Source of the DNA: Hymenobacter mucosus
GTDB taxonomy: Bacteria; Bacteroidota; Bacteroidia; Cytophagales; Hymenobacteraceae
Length of the DNA: 64,000 bases
Assembly: GCF_900188255.1 (NCBI RefSeq)
Contig: NZ_FZNS01000008.1
Span: 107,390 to 171,389 of the forward strand
Direction of reading: 5' to 3'
Below the pieces are notes generated by a model, which was not told the origin of the DNA, did no database searches, and was given only the letters and a program-made list of their open reading frames with translations. Positions 31,489-39,964 of this stretch are shown piece after piece. Made by a program: the position numbers and the translations under genes. Each line of letters opens with the position of its first letter. Position 1 is the first letter of the stretch.

Positions 31489-32940
31489 ATGTCCAGCCCA
31501 AGCCCCGTAGCCTCTTTTCCCCACGTCTTTTTTCTGGGTATAGGCGGCATTGGAATGTCGGCGCTGGCGCGCTGGTTCCAAGCCAATGGTCACTCGGTAA
31601 GTGGGTACGACAAAACTGTTACGCCACTCACCGAAGCGCTAACGGCTGAGGGTATTGCGGTGCACTACGCTGACGCGGTAGAGAATATCCCCGCCGCAGT
31701 GCGCGAGCATCGCAGCCAGACGTTGGTGGTACTCACGCCCGCTATTCCCAAGGATCATCAGGAATGGGCTTGGTTGCGCGAGCAAGGGTATGACATTCGT
31801 AAGCGGAGCCAAGTACTAGGACTGCTCACGCAAGGACGTCCCACTATTGCCGTTGCCGGCACCCATGGCAAGACGACCACTAGTAGCATGGTAGCGCACC
31901 TGCTTCACCACGCAGGCGTGCCTAGTGCCGCATTCCTCGGCGGTATCTCCGTGAACCTAGGTTCTAACTTGCTACTACCGCCTCCCGGCTCACCCGCCGA
32001 TACTACCCCCGTAGTGGTGGAAGCTGATGAGTACGACCGTAGCTTCCTTACCCTGCACCCAACGGTAGCCATCGTGACGAGCACCGATGCCGACCATCTG
32101 GATATCTATGGCAACAAGGACGCACTGGTAGAATCATTCCGGCAATTTGTAGGACAGATTCAACCCGGCGGCACGCTAATTATCAACCATACGGCCGACC
32201 CCAGCGTGGCCCAGGCAGCGCCCACGGGTGTGCGTGTCATTCGCTACGGGCTTTCGCCGGAGGAGGGGCCAGAGTTATATGCTGATAGTATAACTGCCCA
32301 GGGGCATCAGTTTGGTTTTGCACTGCATGGCCCGCAAGGCACCGTGGAGGAGTTAGCGCTTGCTGTACCGGGCTACCACAACGTGGAGAATATGCTGGCG
32401 GCAGCCTGTGTTGCGCAGCTTTATGGCCTCACGCCCGCGCAGCTGCGCATAGCGGTAGCGGCCTACCGTGGCGTAAAGCGGCGCTTTGAGTTCATTCTGA
32501 CGACGGGCTCGGCCATGGCCCCAAAAATTTATGTGGACGATTATGCCCACCACCCACGCGAAATAGAAGCCTTTCTTCGTTCCCTGCGGGCCCTCTACCC
32601 GGGTCGTCGGCTGCGCGTGATTTTTCAGCCTCACTTGTTCTCCCGCACCCGCGACTTTGCTCCCGGATTCGCTGAAAGTCTGAGCCTTGCTGATGAAGTA
32701 GTGCTGATGGAAATTTACCCAGCCCGGGAGCTCCCTATGCCCGGGGTAACATCTGAATTAATTTTGTCCCAAATAACGGCACCACAAAAATCGGTGCAAA
32801 CACGGGAAGAAATTTTGCAGAATGCCGAAATCGACCCGAATTTTGACGTACTAGCCACTGTTGGGGCTGGAGACGTCGATCAACTTGTGCCTAGATTAAA
32901 GAATATTTTGAACATTCGTTGGAATGGAGCTCAAGCGTAA
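31489..32940 (+). CDS. murC: UDP-N-acetylmuramate-L-alanine ligase MurC
   Basis: A 483-residue Mur ligase that adds L-alanine to UDP-MurNAc, the first amino-acid step. HVFFLGIGGIGMSALARWF is the N-terminal nucleotide-binding loop. The ATP loop is AVAGTHGKTTTSSMVAHLLH (about 122-141). VVVEADEYDRSFLTLHP, TSTDADHLDIYGN and YVDDYAHHPREIEAFL are diagnostic of MurC. Its last 17 nt overlap the ftsQ start. No murB gene lies between murC and ftsQ, unlike many dcw clusters. Confidence 0.97.
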   Translation: MSSPSPVASFPHVFFLGIGGIGMSALARWFQANGHSVSGYDKTVTPLTEALTAEGIAVHYADAVENIPAAVREHRSQTLVVLTPAIPKDHQEWAWLREQGYDIRKRSQVLGLLTQGRPTIAVAGTHGKTTTSSMVAHLLHHAGVPSAAFLGGISVNLGSNLLLPPPGSPADTTPVVVEADEYDRSFLTLHPTVAIVTSTDADHLDIYGNKDALVESFRQFVGQIQPGGTLIINHTADPSVAQAAPTGVRVIRYGLSPEEGPELYADSITAQGHQFGFALHGPQGTVEELALAVPGYHNVENMLAAACVAQLYGLTPAQLRIAVAAYRGVKRRFEFILTTGSAMAPKIYVDDYAHHPREIEAFLRSLRALYPGRRLRVIFQPHLFSRTRDFAPGFAESLSLADEVVLMEIYPARELPMPGVTSELILSQITAPQKSVQTREEILQNAEIDPNFDVLATVGAGDVDQLVPRLKNILNIRWNGAQA

Positions 32941-33688
32941 AGCCAACCACTTGCTGTTTGCAACGGGGTGCCTTGCCTTACTGGTAGGGCTAACCTTGTT
33001 TGCCGGTATACGGCAGGCTCATCGGCCAGTGGGAGGAGTGATTGTGCGCATTAGCAACGAGTTCAACAACTTCTTTATCAGTGAGCGGGAAGTAACCAAC
33101 CTGCTCACCCGCCACGGAGAAGACCGCCTAGAGGGAGCGGACCCTGCTGATCTTAACTTGAAAGCCTTGGAAGCTCGACTGAAGGCGCACAGCTTCGTGA
33201 AAGATGCGCAGGTGTACCGCGACCTAGCCGGTAACCTGCATGCTGATGTTCGGCAAAACCGTCCCATCGCTCGTCTCGTACACGCAGATTCCCGCCAAGA
33301 CTTCTACCTCGATGCTGCGGGCGAAAAGCTACCACTATCACCGCTGTTTACGGCCCGGGTAGTGCCGGTAGCTCGATTAGGAGGCCAGCCGCTATCGGCC
33401 GGGTTCTTCCGTGACAGCACAGGACAGCGCTACCTGGAATTTCTGCGTTATATTGATGAGAAACCGTTCTGGCGCGCGCAAGTGGCCGAAGTTTTCATCG
33501 GTTCTAACGGCAAGCTATCCTTCACTCAACAGGTCGGTGACCAGCGAGTAGAATTTGGCTTTCCTGAGAATATTTCGGAGAAATTTGCGAAACTGATGGT
33601 ATTTTACCGTCAAATTCCTCCGGTTCTGGGCTGGGACACGTACCACCGCGTCAACGTCGAGTTCAAGGACCAAATCATCTGCGAATAA
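32924..33688 (+). CDS. ftsQ: Cell division protein FtsQ
   Basis: A 254-residue bitopic protein in the ftsQ position. A short cytoplasmic tail (MELKRKANH) is followed by a membrane helix (LLFATGCLALLVGLTLFAGI, about 10-29). A POTRA-like domain comes next (SNEFNNFFISEREVTNLLTRHGEDRLEG, then LEARLKAHSFVKDAQVYRDL), and the FtsQ/DivIB beta domain with NRPIARLVHADSRQDFYLD. In the divisome it bridges FtsA/FtsZ with FtsL/FtsB and FtsW-FtsI. The start overlaps murC by 17 nt. A weak AAAACGC/GCGTTTT hairpin (33701-33723) lies in the gap before ftsA. Confidence 0.93.
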   Translation: MELKRKANHLLFATGCLALLVGLTLFAGIRQAHRPVGGVIVRISNEFNNFFISEREVTNLLTRHGEDRLEGADPADLNLKALEARLKAHSFVKDAQVYRDLAGNLHADVRQNRPIARLVHADSRQDFYLDAAGEKLPLSPLFTARVVPVARLGGQPLSAGFFRDSTGQRYLEFLRYIDEKPFWRAQVAEVFIGSNGKLSFTQQVGDQRVEFGFPENISEKFAKLMVFYRQIPPVLGWDTYHRVNVEFKDQIICE

Positions 33689-33772
33689 GATTATCTTTCT
33701 AAAACGCCTAGGATCAGCGTTTTCGACTACTACCTACCTGCAAGCAACCTCAACTTCCTCGCCTCTCCTCCC

Positions 33773-35167
33773 ATGCAAAACGATAAAATTGTAGTCGGAC
33801 TCGACATTGGTACCACTAAAATCTGCGCTCTGGTGGGGCGAAAAAACGAGTTCGGCAAGCTTGAGATACTGGGCATGGGTAAGGCTGTGTCGGAGGGCGT
33901 AGTGCGGGGTATCGTGTCGAATATTGACAAGACGGTTGACGCCATTAAGAAAGCCATCCGCCAAGCAGAAGAGCAATCAGGAATCAACATTGGTGTTGTG
34001 AACGTGGGTATTGCTGGTCAGCACATCCGTAGTCTGCAGCACAACGGCAGCATCACGCGTGCCTCTCAGGATAGCGAAATCACCCTTGACGATGTGAACC
34101 GGCTTACCAACGATATGTATCGATTGGTAACGCCACCCGGCTCAGAAATCATCCATGTAATGCCGCAGGATTACAAGGTAGATTACGAGGAGGGAATTAT
34201 GGATCCGGTAGGCATGTCGGGAGTGCGCTTGGAGGGCAATTTCCACATTATTACGGCTCAGAGCACAGCTATCAACAATATCAATAAGTGCGTTACGAAA
34301 GCGGGTCTAGAAATCGATAACTTGATTCTAGAGCCCTTGGCATCGTCTATGTCAGTTCTCAGCGACGAGGAGAAAGAGGCCGGCGTAGCACTGATTGATA
34401 TTGGGGGTGGTACTACTGACTTGGCTATCTTTAAAGATGGCATCATTCGTCATGCTGCCGTGCTGCCCTTCGGTGGTAACATTGTGACCAGCGACATCAA
34501 GCAGGGCTGCTTGGTAATGCAGAACCAAGCCGAGCAATTGAAGGTGAAGTTTGGAAAGGCTATTGCCGAGGAAGCCAGCGAATACGAAATCGTAAGCATT
34601 CCTGGTCTGCGAGACCGGGCACCCAAGGAAATCAGCTTGAAGAACCTCGCCTATATCATTGAGGCTCGGATGGAAGAAATCGTGGAGCTCGTGTACGCTG
34701 AGATTCAGCGGCTAGGATTCCAGGATAAACTGGCTGCTGGAATCGTACTGACGGGTGGTGGCTCGCAACTGCAAAACCTGGTGCAGCTCACGGAGTACGT
34801 AACGGGTATGGATACCCGGATTGGCTACCCCAACGAGCACCTAGGGAAGAGCCGCATCGAGGCAGTAAAGTCGCCGATGTTTGCTACTACCGTGGGCCTT
34901 GTGTTAGCGGGCTACCGGTCCCTCGATGACCGTTTGGCCCAGCGTGGCTACGAGGAGCCCCAGGAGCAGCCTGCGTACCGTCCGGCTCCGGAAGTACGTA
35001 ATACGCCCGCCCCGGCACCCCAGCCTGCTCCCGTTGCCCAAGCTGCGCCGCAGCCGGCTCCAGCGCCTGAACCGAAAAAGCCTTCCGGTGCGGGCGACTT
35101 TTTTCAAAAGATCCTCAGCCGTACCAAAGGGCTGCTGATCGATGATTTCGACGACAAGCAATATTAG
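33773..35167 (+). CDS. ftsA: Cell division protein FtsA
   Basis: A 464-residue actin-like ATPase that tethers FtsZ to the membrane. IVVGLDIGTTKICALVGRKN is phosphate loop 1; MGKAVSEGVVRGIVSNID, LIDIGGGTTDLAIFKDG (phosphate 2) and GIVLTGGGSQLQNL (adenosine motif) follow. After the ATPase core, residues of about 395-435 form a Pro/Ala-rich linker. The end (GDFFQKILSRTKGLLIDDFD) contains an amphipathic membrane-targeting helix. The linker makes it longer than E. coli FtsA (420). A long inverted repeat separates it from ftsZ. Confidence 0.97.
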   Translation: MQNDKIVVGLDIGTTKICALVGRKNEFGKLEILGMGKAVSEGVVRGIVSNIDKTVDAIKKAIRQAEEQSGINIGVVNVGIAGQHIRSLQHNGSITRASQDSEITLDDVNRLTNDMYRLVTPPGSEIIHVMPQDYKVDYEEGIMDPVGMSGVRLEGNFHIITAQSTAINNINKCVTKAGLEIDNLILEPLASSMSVLSDEEKEAGVALIDIGGGTTDLAIFKDGIIRHAAVLPFGGNIVTSDIKQGCLVMQNQAEQLKVKFGKAIAEEASEYEIVSIPGLRDRAPKEISLKNLAYIIEARMEEIVELVYAEIQRLGFQDKLAAGIVLTGGGSQLQNLVQLTEYVTGMDTRIGYPNEHLGKSRIEAVKSPMFATTVGLVLAGYRSLDDRLAQRGYEEPQEQPAYRPAPEVRNTPAPAPQPAPVAQAAPQPAPAPEPKKPSGAGDFFQKILSRTKGLLIDDFDDKQY

Positions 35168-35174
35168 GTAACTT

Positions 35175-35279
35175 GGGTCTTAGGGACTTGGGGTCTTGGT
35201 TTATTGTTGATTTGATGATGACTGAACTGACTTCAAGCACCTGTTGCCAAGACCCCAAGTCCCCAAGACCCTAAGACCC
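35175..35279 (+). repeat. Long imperfect inverted repeat in ftsZ leader
   Basis: GGGTCTTAGGG (35175-35185) pairs with CCCTAAGACCC (35269-35279), and ACTTGGGGTCTTGG (35186-35199) pairs with CCAAGACCCCAAGT (35247-35260). This gives a 25-bp stem with one 8-nt bulge (35261-35268) and a 47-nt loop. The arms are built from reiterated CTTGGG/CTTAGG units. The right arm ends 6 nt before the ftsZ ATG, so the RNA structure would sit on the translation start region. No T-run follows. Confidence 0.8.
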
Positions 35280-35285
35280 CACCAC

Positions 35286-36809
35286 ATGAATTTTACTTTC
35301 GATATTCCGGCCCAGTCCCAATCCATCATCAAGGTGATTGGCGTAGGGGGCGGCGGCTCCAACGCCGTCAACCACATGTTTGGCCAGGGCATCAAGGATG
35401 TGGAGTTTATCATCTGCAACACCGACAAGCAGGCGCTAGCTTCCTCGACGGTGCCCAACCGTTTGCAAATAGGCGCTGACCTGACCGAAGGTCTGGGAGC
35501 TGGGGCTAATCCTGAGCGGGGCAAGCAAGCGGCTATTGAAAGCCGTGAGCAGATCCGCGAGTTGCTCAGCAATGGTACCAAAATGGTCTTTATCACGGCC
35601 GGTATGGGTGGTGGTACGGGCACGGGTGCGGCCCCAGTTATTGCCAAAGTAGCAAAAGAGCTGGGTATCCTTACCGTAGGTATTGTGACGGCTCCCTTCA
35701 TGTTCGAAGGCAAGAAAAAGCGTCAGCAAGCTGAGCAGGGTATCAAGGAACTAAGTGATAACTGCGATACGGTACTGGTAATTCTCAACGATAAGCTGCG
35801 TGAGATTTACGGCAACTTGCCTATTCGTTCAGCATTCGCCAAAGCCGATAACGTGCTGAGTACGGCGGCAAAGTCAATTGCCGAGATTATTACGGTAACG
35901 GCCGATGTGAACGTGGACTTTGAAGACGTGAAAACCGTCATGAAGGACTCGGGAGCGGCTGTTATGGGGAGCAGCATCACGGAAGGCGAGAACCGCGCCC
36001 AGCGTGCTGCGGAAGAGGCCCTTGCTTCGCCGCTGCTGAACAACACCGATATTCACGGCGCTCAGCGTATTTTGCTCAGCATCATGTCGGGCGACCAGGC
36101 TGAACTGGAAATGGATGAGCTCACCGAAATCACGGAGTGCATCCAAGACAAGGCAGGTCAGAATGCTGAAGTAATCTTTGGTCACGGTATCGACCCTACG
36201 CTGGGACAGAGCATCCGCGTAACGGTTATTGCCACTGGTTTTGCTCGCGATGCGCACAACATCACCAATGTTGTTCCTCGTGAATCGGAATCTGCTGCAA
36301 CTCAGCCTGACCCCCAAATCAACATCTTCGACAGGGACCGTCAAGATGCGCCATCGGTGCCCGTAGTTCCTACGTTTGGCCCGCCTCCTGCGGTGGTTCC
36401 GGAGCCCCAACCGGTTAAGTTCGACCTCGAAACTTCGCCAGCCCCTGTGGCCCATATGCCTCCGGTTGTGTCGGCTCCATCAGCTCCAGCTCCTGATCCA
36501 ATCTTGTTTCAGCAGCCAGTGGCTCAGCCCGCGCCGCAACCTACTCCTCCTGCTACCACGCATCATACCCTCGCGCGCCCATCCTTGGATGCTCGGGCCG
36601 AGGAGCGTCGTCGTCGACTACAGGAACTGAGCAATGGCCTCACGAATGATGCAATTAAAGACCAGCTAGAAACCCCGGCTTACCTGCGCCGCCAAGTGAA
36701 ACTGGAAAATGTAGTACCTTCTTCAGAGCAGAACATCAGCCGATTTAATCTCTCTGATGATAACGAATTGCTGGGCGACAACCGCTTCTTGCACGACAAC
36801 GTTGACTAA
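35286..36809 (+). CDS. ftsZ: Cell division GTPase FtsZ
   Basis: A 507-residue tubulin-like GTPase forming the Z-ring. Motifs are IKVIGVGGGGSNAVNHMF (about 15-32), the tubulin signature FITAGMGGGTGTGAAPVIAK (about 100-119) and the T7-loop region EIITVTADVNVDFEDVKTVM. The core ends near 325. A Pro-rich linker of about 120 residues (roughly 330-450) follows, then a conserved Bacteroidota-type tail with ARAEERRRRLQELSNGL and TPAYLRRQVKLENV. ATG 35286 is chosen: an earlier in-frame codon (35244) would add 14 residues encoded by the inverted-repeat arm. A strong bidirectional terminator ends the cluster. Confidence 0.98.
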   Translation: MNFTFDIPAQSQSIIKVIGVGGGGSNAVNHMFGQGIKDVEFIICNTDKQALASSTVPNRLQIGADLTEGLGAGANPERGKQAAIESREQIRELLSNGTKMVFITAGMGGGTGTGAAPVIAKVAKELGILTVGIVTAPFMFEGKKKRQQAEQGIKELSDNCDTVLVILNDKLREIYGNLPIRSAFAKADNVLSTAAKSIAEIITVTADVNVDFEDVKTVMKDSGAAVMGSSITEGENRAQRAAEEALASPLLNNTDIHGAQRILLSIMSGDQAELEMDELTEITECIQDKAGQNAEVIFGHGIDPTLGQSIRVTVIATGFARDAHNITNVVPRESESAATQPDPQINIFDRDRQDAPSVPVVPTFGPPPAVVPEPQPVKFDLETSPAPVAHMPPVVSAPSAPAPDPILFQQPVAQPAPQPTPPATTHHTLARPSLDARAEERRRRLQELSNGLTNDAIKDQLETPAYLRRQVKLENVVPSSEQNISRFNLSDDNELLGDNRFLHDNVD

Positions 36810-36821
36810 CTAGTCTTGTTA

Positions 36822-36879
36822 TCACTACAACAGAAAAGGCCGCTGTGGTTTTCCATAGCAGCCTTTTCTGTTGTAGTGA
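36822..36879. terminator. Strong bidirectional terminator after ftsZ
   Basis: A 27-bp stem with two G-T wobbles: the left arm 36822-36848 starts TCACTACAACAGAAAAGGC, the right arm is 36853-36879, with a TTTT loop. It closes the dcw operon and also lies 12 nt past the stop of the convergent small lipoprotein gene. Confidence 0.85.
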
Positions 36880-36890
36880 CTAGCGCAGCC

Positions 36891-37076
36891 CTACGGACGA
36901 GCTGAGGATGGAACGGAGGCCGTGTCAGTGACAACAGTATCACTAGATGAGTAGGGACGTTTGGGTTCTCCTATCTCCCGATCAGGGCTAAGCGTACGCC
37001 CTCTAGACGAGGTAGAGGAGACAGTACTACATGCAGCTAAGCTTGCAAGTAGTAGAAACGGGACTATGATTTTCAT
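36891..37076 (-). CDS. Small predicted lipoprotein
   Basis: A 61-residue frame with a good lipoprotein signal: MKIIVPFLLLASLAAC (lipobox LAAC, lipidated C16). A short Ser/Thr-rich hydrophilic tail follows, containing SSTSSRGR and EIGEPKRPYSSSDTVVTD. It is convergent with ftsZ and shares its terminator. No family is recognised. The clear lipobox, the terminator position and the lack of any overlapping gene support it as real, although it is short. The 37077-37313 stretch upstream has no other gene. Confidence 0.55.
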   Translation of the reverse strand: MKIIVPFLLLASLAACSTVSSTSSRGRTLSPDREIGEPKRPYSSSDTVVTDTASVPSSARP

Positions 37077-37313
37077 AGGGTGCAGTGAAAGGACGAAGCT
37101 AGCTGTAATAGGGGAAATACAGGAAAGCCAACGAGTAGTGGCAACTGCTTCTACGGTAAGGCAAGCGAATAACCGATATTATAGGCACGTTTAGGCTACC
37201 GCGAGAATAATTCTTACCACAAGCTAAGGCAAGTAAACTCCTGCACAAATGAGTTGGCCTAGTGTAATAGATTGCTATACTGCTAGTTGATAACTACCCT
37301 TTCTGAGGACTAT

Positions 37314-38447
37314 CTATGGTTTAAATGGGTCAGAAAAACGGGAGTCTTTAATGAAAGTCGTATCGGTAAGGGTGTGCAGAAAAGCAATAAGCTGAGTTTT
37401 CTCAGCCGCAGTAAGATCAAGGTGAGTGCCCCCAGGAGTGTTTGACAGCAGGACGTTGGGGTCCACGCCAGGACTATTGACTAGCACGTGCTCATTATAA
37501 TGGTCCAGTACCTGCTCTAGCGTTTGAAAGCGGCCATCGTGCATGTAAGGAGCCGTAAGCGCGATATTACGCAGGGTAGGAGCCCGGAATTTTCCCCGGT
37601 CGGTAGCCAAAGAGGTGACACTAGCCCGTCCTGCATCCGCAAAGGCTACATCTAGGCCGTTGTTGAAGAAATCAGGAGAGCTAAACAGCCCCGTAGCATC
37701 AAGGTGACAATGATGGCAGGTGCCACCACGGATAAAGATGCCGCCCACTTCACCGGGGTGGTTGTTGAACACAGCTAGCCCAAGCTGTTCGGTGCGCGTA
37801 AGCGTGCCTTCCTTGCGGATATACTTATCGTAGCGGGAATTAGCAGAAATCAGTGTGCGCTCAAATTGCGCCAAGGCTTTCAGCACATTATCCTCCGTGA
37901 TGGTACTACTGCCAAAGGCTTTCTGAAAGAGGGGAGGGTAGAGCTCCGTCTGCTGAAGTTTACGCACCCCATCGGCAAGCAGTTGATGCATCTCGACGGC
38001 ATTCTCGATGGGGGTACGGGCTTGTTGCTCCAAGCTGGTAGAGGCGCCATCCCACGTTAGGGAGGTTTCCCACAGAACATTTGCTAGAGACATGGCCCCC
38101 CGTGGGTGAGGGGCTCCGTCTACCCCTACCGCGTGCGCAAGCCCATCGGTGAAGGCTTTGCTTTGCTGGTGACAGCTCCCGCAGGATTGTGTACCTGTGC
38201 GGGAAAGCTTGACTTCGTAGAACAGTTTCCGCCCTAGCTCTACCCCTTCTACTGTCAGCGGGTTAGAAGCGGGTATGGTTACGGTTTGGGGTAGGTTTTT
38301 GGGTAGCGCCAGCGCATAAGGCGTAGGGGCATACGGATTATCTTCTTCCTCAGTGCCACTGCCATCTGTGCCGCATGCACCAAGTAGAAGCCCCGGGATC
38401 AGCAAGATCAAATACCGAAACGATAAGCGCGCAAAGGACAGGAGCAT
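37314..38447 (-). CDS. MauG/cytochrome-c-peroxidase family di-haem lipoprotein
   Basis: A 377-residue exported di-haem protein. The lipobox is LLLGAC (C25). Two c-type haem sites are present: CGSCH (C89, C92, H93) and CHHCH (C244, C247, H248). Other family segments are LGRKLFYEVKLSRTGTQSC, KFRAPTLRNIALTAPYMHDGRF (with the late Met/His ligand region) and LIAFLHTLTD at the end. This is the bacterial cytochrome c peroxidase/MauG fold, working in the periplasm or on the outer membrane. It is a paralogue of the gene at 39965-41017. Substrate unknown; it may be a peroxidase or a MauG/MbnH-like protein-modifying enzyme. Confidence 0.92.
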   Translation of the reverse strand: MLLSFARLSFRYLILLIPGLLLGACGTDGSGTEEEDNPYAPTPYALALPKNLPQTVTIPASNPLTVEGVELGRKLFYEVKLSRTGTQSCGSCHQQSKAFTDGLAHAVGVDGAPHPRGAMSLANVLWETSLTWDGASTSLEQQARTPIENAVEMHQLLADGVRKLQQTELYPPLFQKAFGSSTITEDNVLKALAQFERTLISANSRYDKYIRKEGTLTRTEQLGLAVFNNHPGEVGGIFIRGGTCHHCHLDATGLFSSPDFFNNGLDVAFADAGRASVTSLATDRGKFRAPTLRNIALTAPYMHDGRFQTLEQVLDHYNEHVLVNSPGVDPNVLLSNTPGGTHLDLTAAEKTQLIAFLHTLTDTTFIKDSRFSDPFKP

Positions 38448-38599
38448 ACACAGATAAGCAGAAGAGTAAACCTCAAGGTATCACTTTTGCAGCCCAAACG
38501 CCAGGAGTGTCAGGATCGGTTCCTGGGGTAGCGCTCCGAAATGGGTTGCGTACTTTTACTTGCCCGGGGCTTGCCGGGTAACCTCGCACCCTGCGCCGT

Positions 38600-39874
38600 A
38601 TGAAGTCTCGTTTGCTGACCTTGCTTACTGAGTATAAGTTGTTGCTGCTCTACCTCGGGCGGTGGGGACTTATCAGTGGTAGCGTATCTATTTTGGCGGG
38701 TACAGCATCGGCAGGCTTCCTACTAGCGCTGGACTGGGTAACGGCGTGGCGGGAAGCCCATCTCTGGATTATTGGCTTATTGCCAGTAGGAGGATTGCTG
38801 GTAGGGCTGCTGTACTATTACGTTGGCCGCTCAGTGGAAGCCGGCAACAACTTGCTGCTGGATCAAATTCACCAACCGCGCAATGTGCTGCCTCTGCGCA
38901 TGGCCCCGTTGGTGTTGCTGGGTACGCTGCTTACGCACTTTTTTGGGGGCTCCGCAGGCCGTGAGGGTACGGCGGTGCAAATGGGCGGGGCACTAGCCGA
39001 TCAGCTTACCCGGCTGCTACATTTGCACCGCCGCGACCGGATAGTACTGCTTATTGCTGGTATTAGCGCTGGTTTTGCTTCTGTATTTGGTACCCCACTG
39101 GCTGGTGCTGTGTTTGGTCTGGAAGTATTCTTCATCGGGCGGCTACGCTATGATGCTATCCTACCCAGCTTTCTGGCGGCTATTGGTGCTGACTATGTTA
39201 CGCGAGCTTGGGGCGTTGGCCATACTTCCTACCCTTTGTTGGCCGTGCCAACCCTATCAGTTTCGTCTTTGCTTGCCGCCGCCGCCGCCGGTATTGCATT
39301 CGGAGTAGTAGGGCGGCTGTTCGCAGCTACTACGCACGCCATGGGGGCTGCCTTTAAACATCTTATTCAATGGCCACCTCTGCGACCTGTGGTGGGAGGT
39401 ATGGTAGTGGCGCTAGCCGTGTGGGCGCTGGGAACTACGCGCTACATTGGACTGGGTGTGCCTACCCTAGTAGCAGCGTTTCACGAGCCCCTGCCCGCTT
39501 ATGCCTTTTTGCTTAAGTTGCTACTTACGGCCCTTACGTTGGGTGCTGGTTTTAAAGGTGGAGAAGTAACCCCGCTGTTTTTTGTGGGTGCTACGCTGGG
39601 CAACGCACTAGGTCTCGTATTGCCGCTTCCTATGGCCCTGCTAGCGGGTATGGGCTTTGTAGCTGTGTTTGCTGGGGCTGCCAACACGCCGTTGGCGTGC
39701 ATGCTCATGGCCATAGAGTTGTTTGGGCACGGTTGCGGGATATATGTCGGCATAGCTTGCGTCGTCAGCTACTTGTTCTCGGGCCATCGGGGCATCTACA
39801 GTGCACAAGTTATCGGTGAGCCAAAGCACCGGCTGTGGGTGCGCCAACAGGGCAAACGCCTGCGGGAGGTGTAG
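38600..39874 (+). CDS. CLC-family anion channel/antiporter, possibly fluoride type
   Basis: A 424-residue CLC transporter with about ten or more membrane helices. The gating-glutamate motif is GREGTAVQMGG (about 116-126), where the usual GREGP is GREGT. In place of the GSGIP anion-coordinating motif there is EAGNNLLLDQIHQPRN. These two changes recall the fluoride-exporting CLC-F subgroup, but that assignment is an inference and no fluoride riboswitch pattern was seen upstream. FGTPLAGAVFGLEVFF and FKGGEVTPLFFVGATLGN are the other clear CLC signatures. It is transcribed divergently from the di-haem gene at 37.3 kb. Confidence 0.9.
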   Translation: MKSRLLTLLTEYKLLLLYLGRWGLISGSVSILAGTASAGFLLALDWVTAWREAHLWIIGLLPVGGLLVGLLYYYVGRSVEAGNNLLLDQIHQPRNVLPLRMAPLVLLGTLLTHFFGGSAGREGTAVQMGGALADQLTRLLHLHRRDRIVLLIAGISAGFASVFGTPLAGAVFGLEVFFIGRLRYDAILPSFLAAIGADYVTRAWGVGHTSYPLLAVPTLSVSSLLAAAAAGIAFGVVGRLFAATTHAMGAAFKHLIQWPPLRPVVGGMVVALAVWALGTTRYIGLGVPTLVAAFHEPLPAYAFLLKLLLTALTLGAGFKGGEVTPLFFVGATLGNALGLVLPLPMALLAGMGFVAVFAGAANTPLACMLMAIELFGHGCGIYVGIACVVSYLFSGHRGIYSAQVIGEPKHRLWVRQQGKRLREV

Positions 39875-39964
39875 CGCTGGTAAAGCCAGAGGTTTTCTTG
39901 AAGTGCTACAGCGCTAGGCGCTCAAAAGCCGCAGCAGAGTAGCCATTGTCACCTTGGTTTACAG

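Noticed and set aside
35244..35285. Longer FtsZ N-terminus beginning at 35244
   Set aside because: The 14 added residues are encoded by the right arm of the leader inverted repeat and have no FtsZ character; ATG 35286 fits the family.
37077..37313. Possible gene between the small lipoprotein and the di-haem gene
   Set aside because: No frame with plausible start, signal or codon pattern was found; treated as intergenic.
38450..38599. Fluoride riboswitch upstream of the CLC gene
   Set aside because: I looked for the conserved crcB-motif core and found no GGCGATG-like segment or matching pseudoknot pairing.
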